64,000 bases of DNA from Rhineura floridana. Its lineage: Eukaryota > Chordata > Lepidosauria > Squamata > Rhineuridae. Position numbers and translations under genes: made by a program. Shown in pieces: positions 20,346-31,620 of the stretch. Below the pieces are notes generated by a model. The model saw only the letters and a program-made list of their open reading frames with translations, ran no database searches and was not told where the DNA came from. The stretch lies in NCBI RefSeq assembly GCF_030035675.1, contig NC_084499.1, forward strand, positions 14,710,699 to 14,774,698, read 5' to 3'. Numbering within the stretch: position 1 is the first letter of the stretch; every line of letters starts with the position of its first letter.

Positions 20346-21600
20346 TAGACTCAGGAAGTTACCTCAGACTGAGACAGACCAGTGGTCCATCTAGATCAGC
20401 GTTACCCAACCTTTTTCGACCCAACGTCCCTTTGCAAAATCTTTTTGTGCCCAACGCCCCCCTAGGATTAAGTATATGCCAATGCTCCCTATTCTTCCTT
20501 TAAAATATGAGTAATGCATAAAAGGTATTTTCAGTGATTATTACTGATCGTTTTTATCATGCCTTTTTATTGCACTTAGATTACACATTGAATTCTTAGT
20601 ATGATTTATTAATATACATACATAGTTATAGAAAAGTAAATAAAATGAGATTTATTATAAAATACTAGTGTGATCCTTGAGCTTGATGAGTTCTGGCTAA
20701 CTTCACAATATCTGGAGTATACTTGGATAGTAATAGTCTTAAGTCACCACGACTAACAATATCCAAATGGTTTTGATTCTTCACTAGTATGCGATTCACT
20801 GCACTAAATCCTAACTAATTAAGTCCACACAGTATGAACCAATAGAATACACTGTGTTACTTAACAACAAACTCATTCAGTTTACCGGCATTGTTTCGTT
20901 AAACAAGTTCATTTAAACATCACAGAGACATTGGGTAGCGAGTGTGTCCCATTCCTGAAGAAAACCAGTGAATAACTGACTGTCTGCATCACCTGTTTGC
21001 ACATGGCACTCATCCGTTGGAAGAATGCGCCCTCCACCAATACACCCAGCTTATCAAACACTCTCTTGTGATTGGTTCCAACATCCCTTAAGACAGCATT
21101 GGAACATTACCTAGTGCCGGGGTGTGGCTAATATCCCCATTCCTTGATATGACACTGGCCGCTATTCAGAATTTCTTTACTAAAGAGCACACACTATTTG
21201 TAGTGTTATTTCCATGAATTGAGACTATTAAATACATTCTAACTGGGGACAAAACAGTTTAAAAATTAATGATTTGTGTATTACATAAACTTAAACTTAA
21301 ATGCTTCAACTGTCGCATCAGACCGCCAAATGTCAACGCCCCCCTAATGAACCCAAACACCCGCCTAAAGTTTGTAGTCATGCCAACGCCCCTGGAAAGG
21401 CTGTAATGCCCCCCAGGGGGGTGCTACCGCCCACGTTGGGAATCGCTGATCTAGATCAATTATTATTGACACTGACTGGCAGCGGCTCTCCAGGTTTTCA
21501 GGCAGAAGTCTTTCCCAGCCTGGAGATGCCGGGGATTGAACCTGGGATCTTCTGCATGCAAGGCAGATGTTCTCCCACTGAGCTCTGGCCCCTTACCCGC
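20346..21600 (-). mobile_element. SINE-B split by a hAT-like element
   Basis: The tail half is at 20346-20396 and the head half at 21449-21600 ('gggattgaacctgggatctt', complement of the B box). Removing the 1,052-bp insert and one TSD copy gives a contiguous SINE-B. Confidence 0.88.
20397..21448. mobile_element. hAT-like non-autonomous DNA transposon, 1,052 bp
   Basis: Starts CAGCGTTACCCAACC, ends with the complement of CAGCGATTCCCAACG, and is flanked by the perfect 8-bp TSD atctagat at 20389-20396 and 21449-21456. It holds no long frame, is AT-rich inside, and has repeated subterminal 'caacgccccc' motifs at about 20452, 21334 and 21384 that could be transposase-binding sites. Confidence 0.92.
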
Positions 21601-21629
21601 TATCGAAATTACTGAAATGCTGAAACACC

Positions 21630-21700
21630 TCAGTGAGTCATGCTCCATAACTTCAATGGGTCTACTCTGAGTATGACCAAGACTGGGTACAACCCCATCT
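21630..21700. repeat. FB120, one arm
   Basis: 'aacttcaatgggtctactct' followed by 'gagtatgaccaag'. Confidence 0.6.
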
Positions 21701-21832
21701 TTTTAAAGACAGGTTTTCTAAGATATAAACAAACCCATCGGTGGTTTGATGGGCTTTTACATGGAGAATGCATGGTTCAATCCTTTTTTCTTTTAAAGAA
21801 ATCTGTTTAAAGCTGCCAGATCACTATACTTT

Positions 21833-21863
<31 letters not shown>

Positions 21864-22900
21864 GGAAAAAGATACCACACACCCACACAACGAAAGCTTT
21901 GTGGCTGATGTATGTATTTGGCATGCTATGAAGAAAGGGAGGGAGAAGAGACCATGGTGCTTCTTTTTCAATGAGCGCTCAGCCGAGCCGGGATCAGGCC
22001 AGAGTTCACATTATCGGCTCGCATACCTCACCTGGGGGCTCGGTTATTGATAACTCTGTCATCCCTCCGAATATTGGACGGGTAATAGCTCTTGCTGATT
22101 AGCCCACTCTTATGCTATTAACAGCATCTCTTATCCCTTTTCTAAGAGGTTCTTAGTCAGCCAAGGAAACAAAGGCTGCCTTCAGTGCGCCGGTCCCGAA
22201 ATTGCGGCCCAGTATTCCGAGGCCTGAAAGACACAACTGTTACACTTACAGGAGCCTTTCGAAGGCGGAGAGGAGAGAAATGTCAAAGGTTACCTGCCGG
22301 TGTTATCTGAAATGAGCGGGCAACGGGTCCCTCCCCGCGATGACAGAAGGTGCCTGTTTTGTCAACATTTTCTCGGGAGGTCGAGAGAGAGAAAGAAGGG
22401 CATCCAGTTTCAGGGAGTTAAAGCAGCTCAGTCATCCAGGAATTGACTGACAAACACTCTATTATTCCAGCTATGTAAAAAAGTGATATTTTATATCATT
22501 TCTTTGAGCGATTGTTAAGTGACTGGAGAGCGACTTTGACGTACAAGATAATTCCGGTAATATTTCCAGTTTCGAGAGAGACGATCCCCTTATCCTTGTT
22601 TTGTCAGGGACACAATCATTCCCCTCCCCCTTTCTGCAAACTGGACATGTTGAAGGGCTGTGTGAAAGATGTGGGGCACTAATGAGGAAGGAACAACTGC
22701 CCTGATCCAGCGTTCAAGATAGAAACGAATATAGATGCGTAACAGCTCCGGCAAGAGCCACGTTTTAAAATGAAGGAGACCAGGGGAAGATGAAAGAAGC
22801 ATTGTAGATAGTGCAGGCCCAACGTTTGAGGAGGGCATGAGCAAGGTACAATTTCCCCCACCCCCAAACACTCCATGTGGCTCCCCAAAACTTCAGCTTT
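21701..22900. other. Single-copy block, candidate regulatory DNA
   Basis: After a (GA)n run at 21833-21864, the stretch 21950-22620 contains no family found elsewhere in the window, has balanced composition with scattered CpG, and has no long frame. I see no exon. It could be conserved non-coding DNA, which only alignment can show. Confidence 0.4.
21833..21864. repeat. (GA)n microsatellite
   Basis: About 15 GA units. Confidence 0.9.
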
Positions 22901-23545
22901 AAAGAAATGTAAAATATTTTAAGGGCCTGGCACTCTTGGGCTGTTTTTGATTTTTAAATATCCACTCCCAAATACGAAGGATTCCCCCAAGCATGACAAA
23001 AGCATGAGAAGGGATGGATGACTGAAATATAAAAATCAATATACAATATGTCATGTACAATTCATATTTGATACAATTAAAAGGAAAAAAATACATCACA
23101 TTTTAAATAAACATAAGTAAACAATAAATCTCAACAAAGTACATAACATAATAACAGAACAGATAAAACAAACCACATAGCAATTATAACAATATCTACA
23201 ACATATTCTCCAATGTCCCATTGTGCTTCTCCCCACCTAGCCCCATCTTCCATAACCAATAGCACTATAAACATTTCTTCCATTGTCTTCTTTCTCAAAA
23301 ACAACCCCAAGACGACGCCAAGTGTGCCCCAAGACTTAGCGTCGCACTTGGCTCAAAGCCGAGGCACTGCCTCCGGCAGCTCTTCCCCTTCATATACCTG
23401 GAGCAGAAGATGCAAAATGAAGGCAGGGTAGGTAAGCGGCAACAGCTGCAGCAGCAGCCAGAGTCCTTCCAAACACATTTTATAATTGATTTCATGTTGT
23501 AAACTGCTTAGAAGCTATTTTAGCACATCAATAATAATAATTTTT
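22901..23545 (+). mobile_element. AT-rich DNA ending in an L2-like 3' tail
   Basis: The last part (23475-23545, 'catgttgtaaactgcttaga' then AAT-rich tail) resembles an L2 3' end. The AT-rich part at 23030-23200 is unassigned. Confidence 0.4.
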
Positions 23546-23964
23546 TTTTTGGCTTTTTAGTAGGCTGTAACTAAACAGGTTGAGTCATTTCTTCAACGCT
23601 GGTAGTTCTTGGATGTTGCTTTGGAAGCATTTAGCAATCATTTGATGAAAAGTCATCCTTTATTATCCACAATCTCCTTGTACTGCACCAAAGGAACTTG
23701 TAGCCTTGGAATAAGAGGGGCTGGTGGTGCCAATTCTCCTCCAAAGTTTCCTCAGGTTGGTGTGGGAGGGGACCCAGGCGCCCTTCAATCCTGTCACCAT
23801 CCTTCAGTGCTCAACCCCCCAAGTTTGTTATTAAAAGGAGGGCTGAAGGGCCATATTGCTGAAAAAGGAATCAGCCTGGACGATGCTGGGTTCAAACTTT
23901 TCCCCACAGGTCATTTCTTCTGCCGCTGAAATAATCATAACTAATAATAAATTAATACAGTATC
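23546..23964. other. Unassigned DNA, no gene seen
   Basis: No recognised family; the short frame 23609-23929 has no recognisable domain. Confidence 0.4.
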
Positions 23965-25090
23965 ATTATAACTAAATTATTATTGTTATTGTTATTGTTG
24001 TTGTTGTTGTTGTTATTATTATTAGTCACATCATATCAGGTCTCCAAGCAACTTACAACATTGTTAAAAACAAAAGTAAATATACCATGCCAGAAAAATA
24101 AACAGAATAATGAAACCACCACCACTTCTATAGGTAGCACACTAATACAAGCAACATCGTCTCTCTCTATCAAATGCCTAAGAGGTAAAAGAAGCCTTCT
24201 CCTGCCTCCTGAAAGATGTCAATGAAGGCATGAGACAGACTGCACTGGAGAACACATTCCACCGACAGGGAGCCACAACTGAAAGCTTATTTTATTTATT
24301 TATTTAAAGGCAATTATGAACTGCTTAACGTTTTAAAAAATCTCTTAACTTGTGTACAACATAAAACAAGCAATATCATTAAAAAAAAGCCAAGAAAGCC
24401 ACAGTATTAAAAAATTGTAAAAGAATGTAACAGCGAATAAAACAAAAATTCAGGGGATCCAAGCACATAAAGCAGGGCCTGATATTATGGGCCAGGAAAA
24501 GCCTGGGCAAGAATCGGTCTTCACAAGGCTTCTGAAGCAGCCATGTCACTTCATATATAGCGAAGGGAAGGGCATCTCACAGAACAGGGGGAACATCAGC
24601 GAATGCATGTTTCTGGGTCAGTGCCCTGTGATATTCTGTACGGTGTGATACCTCTAGGATTGTGCAAGAAATTCAATTCAGCTCACATTTAAAGCCAAAT
24701 GTATCCGATTTGCACTTTCTGAAACAATATGAGAACCGAAACACAGCCACATTTTGAAATTCACACTAATTCAAATTTTGCAGTGCAGTTCCCCAACCAA
24801 TCATCATTCATAAACATGCAAATATTAAGGGGGAATGTGTATAAAAAATCATATATTGCCGGAGATAACATACAAAAATGCATTATATTTGGATAAATTG
24901 CTTGCAAAAAATATGTGCATTGAGTAAAAACCGCACACAAAATGTATTAGCGCTAAAATGATAAAGAATTTTCGTGAGGATTCATGAGGAATTTTCATGA
25001 GGATATGCTTGAGTAGAAGTTCTTCAGATGATCTAAGTGGTCTGTACAGGGAAAGTGGTCTTTCAGGTAACCTGCTCCTGAGTTGTTCAG
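23965..25090 (-). mobile_element. L2 3' UTR and C-terminus, split by an R repeat
   Basis: It starts with (TTG)n/(TTA)n at 23981-24025, the complement of an L2 tail. L2-like segments follow ('gggagccacaactgaaag', 'tgtacggtgtgatacctcta'). The R copy at 24655-25008 interrupts it before 25009-25090 ('tctttcaggtaacctgctcc', as at 8910). A second 3' UTR-like start at 24285 suggests two nested L2 copies. Confidence 0.6.
24655..25008 (+). repeat. R repeat
   Basis: Blocks 'gcaagaaattcaattcagct', 'aaacacagccacattttgaa', 'aaattgcttgcaaaaa' and 'ttttcatgaggat' occur in the same order as in other R copies. No coding capacity. Confidence 0.78.
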
Positions 25091-26224
25091 GGAAGACTGT
25101 CCAAAGGGAGAACACACAATTTCAGGAGAGACTTTTTGCCCTCTTTTGGAGTCTCCAAATTTCAACCCAATAGTTCTTTTGAGAAATCTTTCAACTCAGC
25201 CTTTGCTTTGTCTAATAGCGGTTTTCCTTCGCTGTGCAGTGATTTGTGACAGGCATAATGAGCTTTGACGTACTACCTTTTGCCATCTCAGTTGGGCACC
25301 TTGTTTTTTAAAAAGAAAGAAAAAGATAAATCTTGGGGTGATTCAAAACGGGGACATTTTTCCTCTTGGAGAAAGGCAGCCTTTTAAAAGCCAAACATTC
25401 ATAGGGAGCTGACTATTATGACTCATTTAGAACAGTGGTGATTTGTGTATGACAGGATGTCAATCTGACATGTTCGGAAATGTGATACCTCTATCCATGT
25501 GATCTCTGGGTTTGTTTCGTTCGCTGGCTAGGCAACTCACCTTGTGACCTCTGCAATAACATAACTTGGCTCTTTCCAAGCTCCAGATGTCAGTTTCATT
25601 AGCCTCAACCAGGCTATTTTGCCATGTATTAAAGTTCTGAGTTACACAAAATTGCTCTTCAAAAAGAAAAGAAAAGATAACCTTTCCAACCCCCCTCCCC
25701 CCAACAATCGCCTAATCCTTTAAGTTTGTCAGTAGTGGGATTCTCTTCCAAATTCACCTTACCTGTCATCTGTTATCAGACATCTTGGGTTTAGGAATTT
25801 TTTTTCTCCTAGGTGATGCTTTCTTCGTATTCTTTCGTTTCAAAATATGGATTTCAAGAAGGGTTTTTTTTAAACTGCACTGTGTTAGTATAATATGCTT
25901 CTCACAAATCCTCAATTGCCATTAGTGGTAGGAGACCTTGCCCCTGAGGAATGGTGTTTAGATTGATTAGGGGTTCAGTGAGAATTTGTGGCATGGGTGA
26001 TTGCATCAAATAAATAATAACATTGTTGTATAACCTCCCAGCAAACAAATCAGAACAAATGCATAATAAAGACCAGATGTAGTCTCACCTCTCCTATAAG
26101 CTTTGTGCAAACAAATCAGGATGAATGCTCAATAAACGGGAGGGACCCTTTCGTTGACCATGAAAAACTGCAAAGCTTAGGCCACTGTGACATCTCGTTA
26201 ACATTTGTCTTTGCTCTCTGGGGC
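25091..26224. other. Single-copy block, candidate regulatory DNA
   Basis: Repeat-poor. No exon, repeat family or RNA gene recognised. It contains T-rich and A-rich short tracts only. Confidence 0.4.
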
Positions 26225-26390
26225 CTTGATTTATTTATTTATTTATTTATTTATTAAACTTATATACCGCCACATAGCCGAAGCTCTCTGGGCGGTTTAC
26301 AACAACTACAAACAAATACAATTTAAAAATACATCTTTTAAAAAACTATTTAAAACACAATAAAAAAATTTAAAACAATTAATGGGGCTG
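26225..26390 (-). mobile_element. L2 3' end
   Basis: (TTTA)n at 26228-26258 is followed by 'taccgccacatagccgaagc' and 'gggcggtttacaacaac', the L2-type 3' terminus also seen at 35346, 39471 and 43672. Confidence 0.75.
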
Positions 26391-27205
26391 ATGGGTGGTT
26401 TTCCAGTCTGGCACAGCTCCAGACTCTGTAGCATACAGCTTAAGCTTTGGAGGTAATGGGCTGGGAAGAGATTCACTCCACGGCGCTAATCAGTCCCAAA
26501 ATATTTCAGCAACCTGGCGGGATCTTATTGCTCTCCTCCCGCAAAAGCCCCTGGATACAGAATGATCTCTTTCTGCTCCCTGCTTCTCAAAAAGGCGTCT
26601 GGTTCCCATCTTAAGAAAGGAATCTGAATCGTTGCCGAAGGGCGATGTGCTTCAGATAGATTTTGGCTGCTCCTCGCGACACCCAAGGATGGGCTCAAGC
26701 AAGCCTGCGATGACCTCAGGACGTGGGCCACCGCAGATGGCATTTCAAACCAGAGCTCTTGGTGGTTCCTTTCTCCAGCTGTTGGCCTACATATCCTTTT
26801 GCTGGTTGCCCCCAACCTCTCTCCCAGCATGCAAAGCCTAAGTGAGAGGGATATGATACAGGGCTAAGGGCTGGGAAATATCAAGCTGTGGCTCTCATTA
26901 TGCCCCAGAGAAGCCCATGTGGTGCGCGAGCCCCACTTAAGGGAAGCAACGTTGGAAGCAGGAATAAATCAGCGGCCCATCGCCATGTGAGAGGAGCCAA
27001 GCTTTAATAGCTTTTTCAGCTCCTCCCTAGCCACTGCAGGAAACACGATGAAGCTATAGGTGCATTATTTGTCATTCTGGTGTCAGAAGGAGATTAGGGG
27101 GATTTGTTACCACATCCTGCATGAGCCAACAAGACTAGCAATGCTCGAAGGAGCAAGGGGAGGGAATCGATGAGACTCAGAGAGTGATGCAGGCTTGGTT
27201 TATGT
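26391..27205. other. Single-copy block, candidate regulatory DNA
   Basis: Repeat-poor with mixed composition. Short frames at 26525-26841 on both strands have no recognisable domain. Confidence 0.4.
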
Positions 27206-27625
27206 CGACTTCAGTGCCCGCGGGTCCAAACCTGCCAACCTCTCTTGGTCTTGTAAAGGTCTCTTGAATACAGAGGAGACTTGGGCTCTGTTGCTGCAGG
27301 ACAGGGAAGAGGAACTGTGGGCCTGGGGGCCAAAAGCCCCCCTCCAGGCATCTCTCTGTGCCCTCTTCCCAGGCCACACACCCTGAATAGCCCCGCTTCA
27401 CACCTTGAGTGTTCCGGCCCAGTTGGCATCTGTGCTTGAACTCTGATAAGGCCTCTTGGATGAGGATAGGGAGGGGAGTGGGAGGGCAGGTGGAAACTTG
27501 TCTACTTGTGCAAAGGTGAAATTTGTCGCTGCGCCCACTCTTGCCTCTGGCCCCGCCCACCACTGGTAAGTGGCCCCTGGAAGGTTGCCGAGAAGGAAAT
27601 GTGGCCATAGAGGTATTTTAAGCAG
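27206..27625. mobile_element. Degenerate copy of the hAT-335 family
   Basis: 'gtgcttgaactctgataagg' and 'caaaggtgaaatttgtcgct' align with the intact copy at 51902-52236 and the fragments at 57241 and 61905. The element is enlarged and its ends are unclear. Confidence 0.55.
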
Positions 27626-27654
27626 AGGCTTCATGGCCAGCTGTTAGGGACGTT

Positions 27655-27753
27655 GTAATTGAACCCCGCAGTGCAGATCATACAATGATCAGAGGGTTGG
27701 ACTAGATGACCTCCAAGATCTCTTCAATTCTTTTACTCTTGTACTCTGTGATT
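27655..27753 (+). mobile_element. CR1 3' terminus, classic type
   Basis: 'ggttggactagatgacctcc' followed by 'ctctgtgattctg' is the typical amniote CR1 3' end, from a subfamily different from the copy at 5678. Confidence 0.75.
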
Positions 27754-27979
27754 CTGCTAGTGTGCTTTATCTCTGTTTCTGCTCCCTATGCCTAGAATCT
27801 GTCCCAGAAAACAAGTGATATCTACACATGCACCAAATGAGGAGGTAGGATGGGTTGCAAATGTAAAAGTAGCACAGCAGGGAATTTCCCTTATTGATCT
27901 GCTAGTTTTCTCCTTGCAGTGAGTACTGTAGTCTACCACCCGATCGTGGCTGATGCATATCCATACTATCTTCTCGGTC

Positions 27980-28085
27980 ATCCCAGGGTGCAGGACATGG
28001 AATAATGGCCTCAGGTTACAGGAAGCTAGATTTTGGCTGAACATCAGGAAAAACGTCCTAAGTATTAGAGCACTATGACAATGGA
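27980..28085 (+). mobile_element. CR1 fragment, C-terminal coding end
   Basis: 'ggaataatggcctcaggtta' and 'gaacatcaggaaaaacgtcc' match the classic CR1 segment just upstream of the stop codon. It lies downstream of the 3' terminus at 27655, so it is from a separate insertion. Confidence 0.7.
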
Positions 28086-28137
28086 ATCAGTTATACATTT
28101 GATAATAAATACATAAATGCTTGCACACTGATGTGGG

Positions 28138-28215
28138 CATGTAGAAAACAGAACTGAAAACTGGAAAAATGAGAAACAGAGACAAAGTGAATTGGACAGA
28201 TTCGCCCGCCCCTAG
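28138..28215 (+). repeat. R repeat, end fragment
   Basis: 'aaaaatgagaaacagagac' and 'agattcgcccgcccctag' match the terminal part of R. Confidence 0.55.
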
Positions 28216-28375
28216 TTACAACATAGAAAACTGCCTTACACACTGAATCAGACCATTGAGGTCCATCTAACATGCTGTTGTCAACACTGACCGGCAGGAG
28301 CCCTCCAGGTTTTCAGGCAGGATTCTAACCAACCTGGAGATGCTGGGGACTGAACCGGTGACCTTCCCTGAGTTT
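28216..28375 (-). mobile_element. SINE-B, diverged
   Basis: Minus strand: tail 'ctgccttacacactgaatca' and head with 'actgaaccggtgacctt' in place of a good B box. Confidence 0.7.
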
Positions 28376-29203
28376 TAAGATTTCGTTATGGCCTCCTTAA
28401 CTTTGCCCTTCATAGTGAGAACACGGCTGCCTGTGTTCCATAAATAAGCTTAAGTTTGTTTATTGCAAATATATAACATGGTAATAAGCCACATTAGCAG
28501 GAAGAAGATGTAGCAATCATCTCAAAGCCTACGGGAGGCCTCCTCCCCTCGCAGTCCTCCACACACAGATTTGCAGGTGCCTCTCAGCTGTTGATGCGTG
28601 CCACACCACATGACTAACTATACAGTATACCCATACAATGTTATAATCCATTTCCCCCCATATTATTATGTCTATCAACACCATCATTATATCATTACTG
28701 CAGGCCAGGTGTGCACAGTTTAGGTCTGTTGACAGGCAGCGTCTCTGTAGCGGCCTGAGGGTGCCCAGTGGCAAAGCCAAGCCCTGGGTCTAGAGACCCT
28801 CTTGTGGAAATAATGATGAGGCTTTGATTGCGGAATTACAAGCTGGCCATAGCACCGCTGCAAAGCTGATTGCAGCGAATGATACTCCATCGGCAGAAGA
28901 GGCCTACAGAGAGTGGCTCTCCACATTCTGTCCTTCACAATGAATTCTCCTCTGTGGAGCTGTCTGTAGCTGGATGCAAAGCTTTAGGGAGGGCACTTGG
29001 TGCGCAGCCTCTGGACTTCAGCAGCTCACATTAAGACTTCACTCAGGTCCAAATAACTTTTTGTGTGTGTTGTGATTGCACTAAAATGGGCACGTGAGTT
29101 TGATCCACCGTAATCCTATCTACGAGAGCTTGGAAATAAGTCCCCGGGGTTTACCCTCAGGTAAGCATGTAGAGGATTGCAGCCTGCTTGTAATCCTTTG
29201 TAC
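28376..29203. other. Unassigned DNA, no gene seen
   Basis: Three short frames (28529-28780, 28720-28938, 29094-29366) have no recognisable domain. No repeat family assigned. Confidence 0.4.
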
Positions 29204-29341
29204 CAGCCTTTCCCAACCTTTGGGCCTCCAGATGCTGCTGAACTGCAGTTCCCATCATTTCTGGCCATTGGCCATGCCGGCTGGGGCTGATGGGAGTTGT
29301 AGTCCAGCAACATCTGGGAACCCAAAGGTTGGGAAAGGCTG
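29204..29341. mobile_element. FB136 foldback, well preserved
   Basis: Starts CAGCCTTTCCCAACC and ends GGTTGGGAAAGGCTG, with long inverted arms. A clean TSD is not visible. Confidence 0.82.
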
Positions 29342-29634
29342 CTATACAACAGAGGCGGGGAATTGAATGCAGTCGGCAGGCTGGATCAAGATGCTCCCCA
29401 TCCCCTGCGGGCCACTTGACAGGCGGGCAGAGCCACCCACCGGTCAATAGGGTTGGAAAAAGACATTGCTTCTGTTCCGCACTCTATGGGGTTTACAGTT
29501 GCTGTTGATCAGCTCTTATTCTTCCTTTGCATGCACAGTGGCATCTGTAAGTTCCCAGGGGCGTGGGGAAGCACTGTGCACCCCAGATCAGCTGATTAGC
29601 CATGGCTGCAACCAGAAGCATTGTCCTTCATGCC

Positions 29635-29750
29635 AAAGGTGGGAAATACTTCTTCATGCGTGCATAGTTAAACTATGGAATGTTCTCCCACAGGAGATGA
29701 TGACGCCATCCAACTTGGATGGCTTTAAAAAGGGATTAGACAAATCCTCT
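29635..29750 (+). mobile_element. CR1 C-terminal fragment
   Basis: 'tagttaaactatggaatgtt' and 'aacttggatggctttaaaaa' match the CR1 C-terminal coding end. An FB330 half abuts it. Confidence 0.78.
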
Positions 29751-29752
29751 TC

Positions 29753-29913
29753 CCAGGACACCCTGAGAATTGTAGCTCTGTGAGGGGAACAGGAGTCTTC
29801 TAACAGCTTTCAGCACCCTTCACAAATTACACATCCCAGGATCCTTCGGGGGAATCCATGACTGCTTAAAGTGCAATGATAGCAGAATAAATGTCTGCCG
29901 TGAATGTGGCCCT
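29753..29913. mobile_element. FB330 half element
   Basis: 'gagaattgtagctctgtgag' through 'gaataaatgtctgccgtgaa' matches the right half of the intact copy at 54153-54488. Confidence 0.75.
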
Positions 29914-30011
29914 AGTGTGCCCAATATTCCCAGGCGGTGTCCCATTCAAGCGCTAACCAGGCCTGAGCCTGCTTAGCTTCCAAGATCAGACAAGATCAGG
30001 CATGTTCAGGG
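29914..30011 (-). pseudogene. 5S rRNA pseudogene or 5S-derived SINE head
   Basis: The minus strand matches vertebrate 5S rRNA over about 95 bp: 'gatcttggaagctaagcagg' (box A), 'cctggttagcgcttgaatgg' (intermediate element) and 'gggacaccgcctgggaata' (box C). The first bases of 5S are missing or altered and several positions differ, so it is not a working gene. It could be a retroposed 5S pseudogene or the head of a 5S-derived (SINE3-type) element whose body has been lost. Confidence 0.85.
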
Positions 30012-30039
30012 GAGATTCAGGTCCAAATCTCCAATCAGC

Positions 30040-30180
30040 CAAGAAGTTCCCCCCTCCCCCACTGATCTGAGCTACTCTATCTCCACCTCACCTACCTCAC
30101 AGGGCTGTTGTCAGAAAAAATGAGGACAGGGCGAGAAAGAACAGAACATATAAACCAGCCTGAGCTCTTTGGAGGAAGAC
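30040..30180 (+). mobile_element. SINE-A' tail fragment
   Basis: 'cctacctcacagggctgttg' and 'gagctctttggaggaag' are the SINE-A' tail. Confidence 0.6.
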
Positions 30181-30227
30181 TTTGAACATGAAACAATACA
30201 AATATCTCAGGGTGTTCCACACATCAC

Positions 30228-30482
30228 CTTAGGAATATAGGAGGCTGCATTCCACCAAGCTGTACCATTGGTTCATGTAGTTCTAGGAGAAGAGCCATAG
30301 ATCAGTGGTAGAGCACCTGCTGTGCATGCAGAAGGTCTCAAGTTCAATATCTGGCATCTCTAGGTAGTGCTGGGAACGATGTCCTGTCTGAAACCCTAGA
30401 GATCTGCTGCCAGGCACTGTAGACTGTACTGACCTAGATGGATCTTTGGCCTGACTCCATATCAAGCAGCTTCCCATGTGCC
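30228..30482 (+). mobile_element. SINE-B with an inverted partial copy at its left
   Basis: A forward copy (30290-30482; 'tagatcagtggtagagcacc', tail 'aagcagcttcccatgtg') follows a short inverted tail piece (30228-30275, 'ataggaggctgcattcc'), giving a small head-to-tail inverted arrangement. Confidence 0.75.
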
Positions 30483-30630
30483 AAGGGTAGCCAAGGTGGC
30501 CCCCCAAAAAGATGTTGCTGGACTACAACTCCCATCAGCCCCAGCCAGCTTGCTCAATAGTCCGAGGCTGATAAGAGACACAGCCCAACAACGTCTGGAG
30601 GATGCCATGTTGGTTACCTCTGGTCTACAC
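30483..30630. mobile_element. FB136 foldback, diverged
   Basis: 'gatgttgctggactacaact' on the left and 'cagcccaacaacgtctggag' on the right are imperfect inverted arms. Confidence 0.72.
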
Positions 30631-30869
30631 CGGCAGTGGCTCTTCAGGGTTTTATTAGATTATTTCATTTTATTTTACCACTTGATAAACTGCCTCATAC
30701 CCTGAAGCCGTCAGATCGGTGTACCACGAGATAAAAATGAGAGAGAGAGAAAGAAAGAGTTCTGAAAACAATAGAACCATTTTACAGTTAAAATTCCTTC
30801 AGTGACTGGCTCCCTCCTCTGAGAAAGCCTTTGTAAGCAAAAACATTTCGGACAAGTAAGGAGAGTATT

Positions 30870-31055
30870 GGAAATGGTCTTAGACTGAGTTAGGCCATTG
30901 GCCTATGTAGCTCAGTAGAGCCTATCCTGAGTGGAAGTGGCTTTCTTCCAGGGTTTCAGACAGAGGTCCTACCTGGAAATGCCAGGGATTGCACCCTTGG
31001 ACCTTCAGCATGCAAAGCAAATGCTTGACCACTGAGCTGAGGCTGTCATCATCTT
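30870..31055 (-). mobile_element. SINE-B
   Basis: Minus-strand copy with 'agggattgcacccttggacc' (degenerate B box) and 'gcatgcaaagcaaatgc' over the former anticodon arm. Confidence 0.75.
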
Positions 31056-31077
31056 CCAAGTCATAGAATATGATGCC

Positions 31078-31620
31078 CTAAGGAACACAGGAAGCTGAGT
31101 TGTACCTTGGTCCATCTATCTTGTTGAACTCGCGGACATTCAACGAAGCTGGACATTGGGAGATTCAGGACAGACAAGAGAACGTTCTTCTTCATGCAGA
31201 GCATAGTTAAATGATGGAATTCGCCCCCACAGGAGGCTGTGATGGCCACCAACCTGGATGGCTTTAAAAGAAGATTAGACAAATTCATGGAGGACAAGGC
31301 TATCAGTGGCTACTGGCCATGATGGCTGTGCTCTGCCTCCACAGTCAAAGGCAACATACTTCTGAAAACGCAGAAGCACTCAGGTCCTGCTTGTGAGCTT
31401 CCTATGGGCATCTGTTTGGCCACTGTGAGAAGAGGATGCTGAACTAGATGGGCCACTGACCTGATCCAGCAGGCTCTTCTTATGCATACATTGACTGGTA
31501 GTGCTTCTCTGGGGCTTCAGACAGGGACTGTCTCCCAGCTCTACTTGGAGATACCATTGACTGAATCCTTGGACCTTCAACATATAAAATATGTGCTCTA
31601 CCCCTGTACTACTGCCTGGC
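31078..31620 (-). mobile_element. SINE-B split by a CR1 fragment
   Basis: The tail part (31078-31127, 'ggaacacaggaagctgagtt') and head part (31491-31620, 'ttgactggtagtgcttctc') are collinear halves of one copy, separated by a plus-strand CR1 fragment. Confidence 0.72.
31128..31490 (+). mobile_element. CR1 3' fragment inside SINE-B
   Basis: Plus strand: ORF2 C-terminus ('ggatggctttaaaagaagat', 'aatggaggac' type end), then the 3' UTR and 'gatccagcaggctcttctta' at the 3' end. It closely resembles the copy at 5678. Confidence 0.85.
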
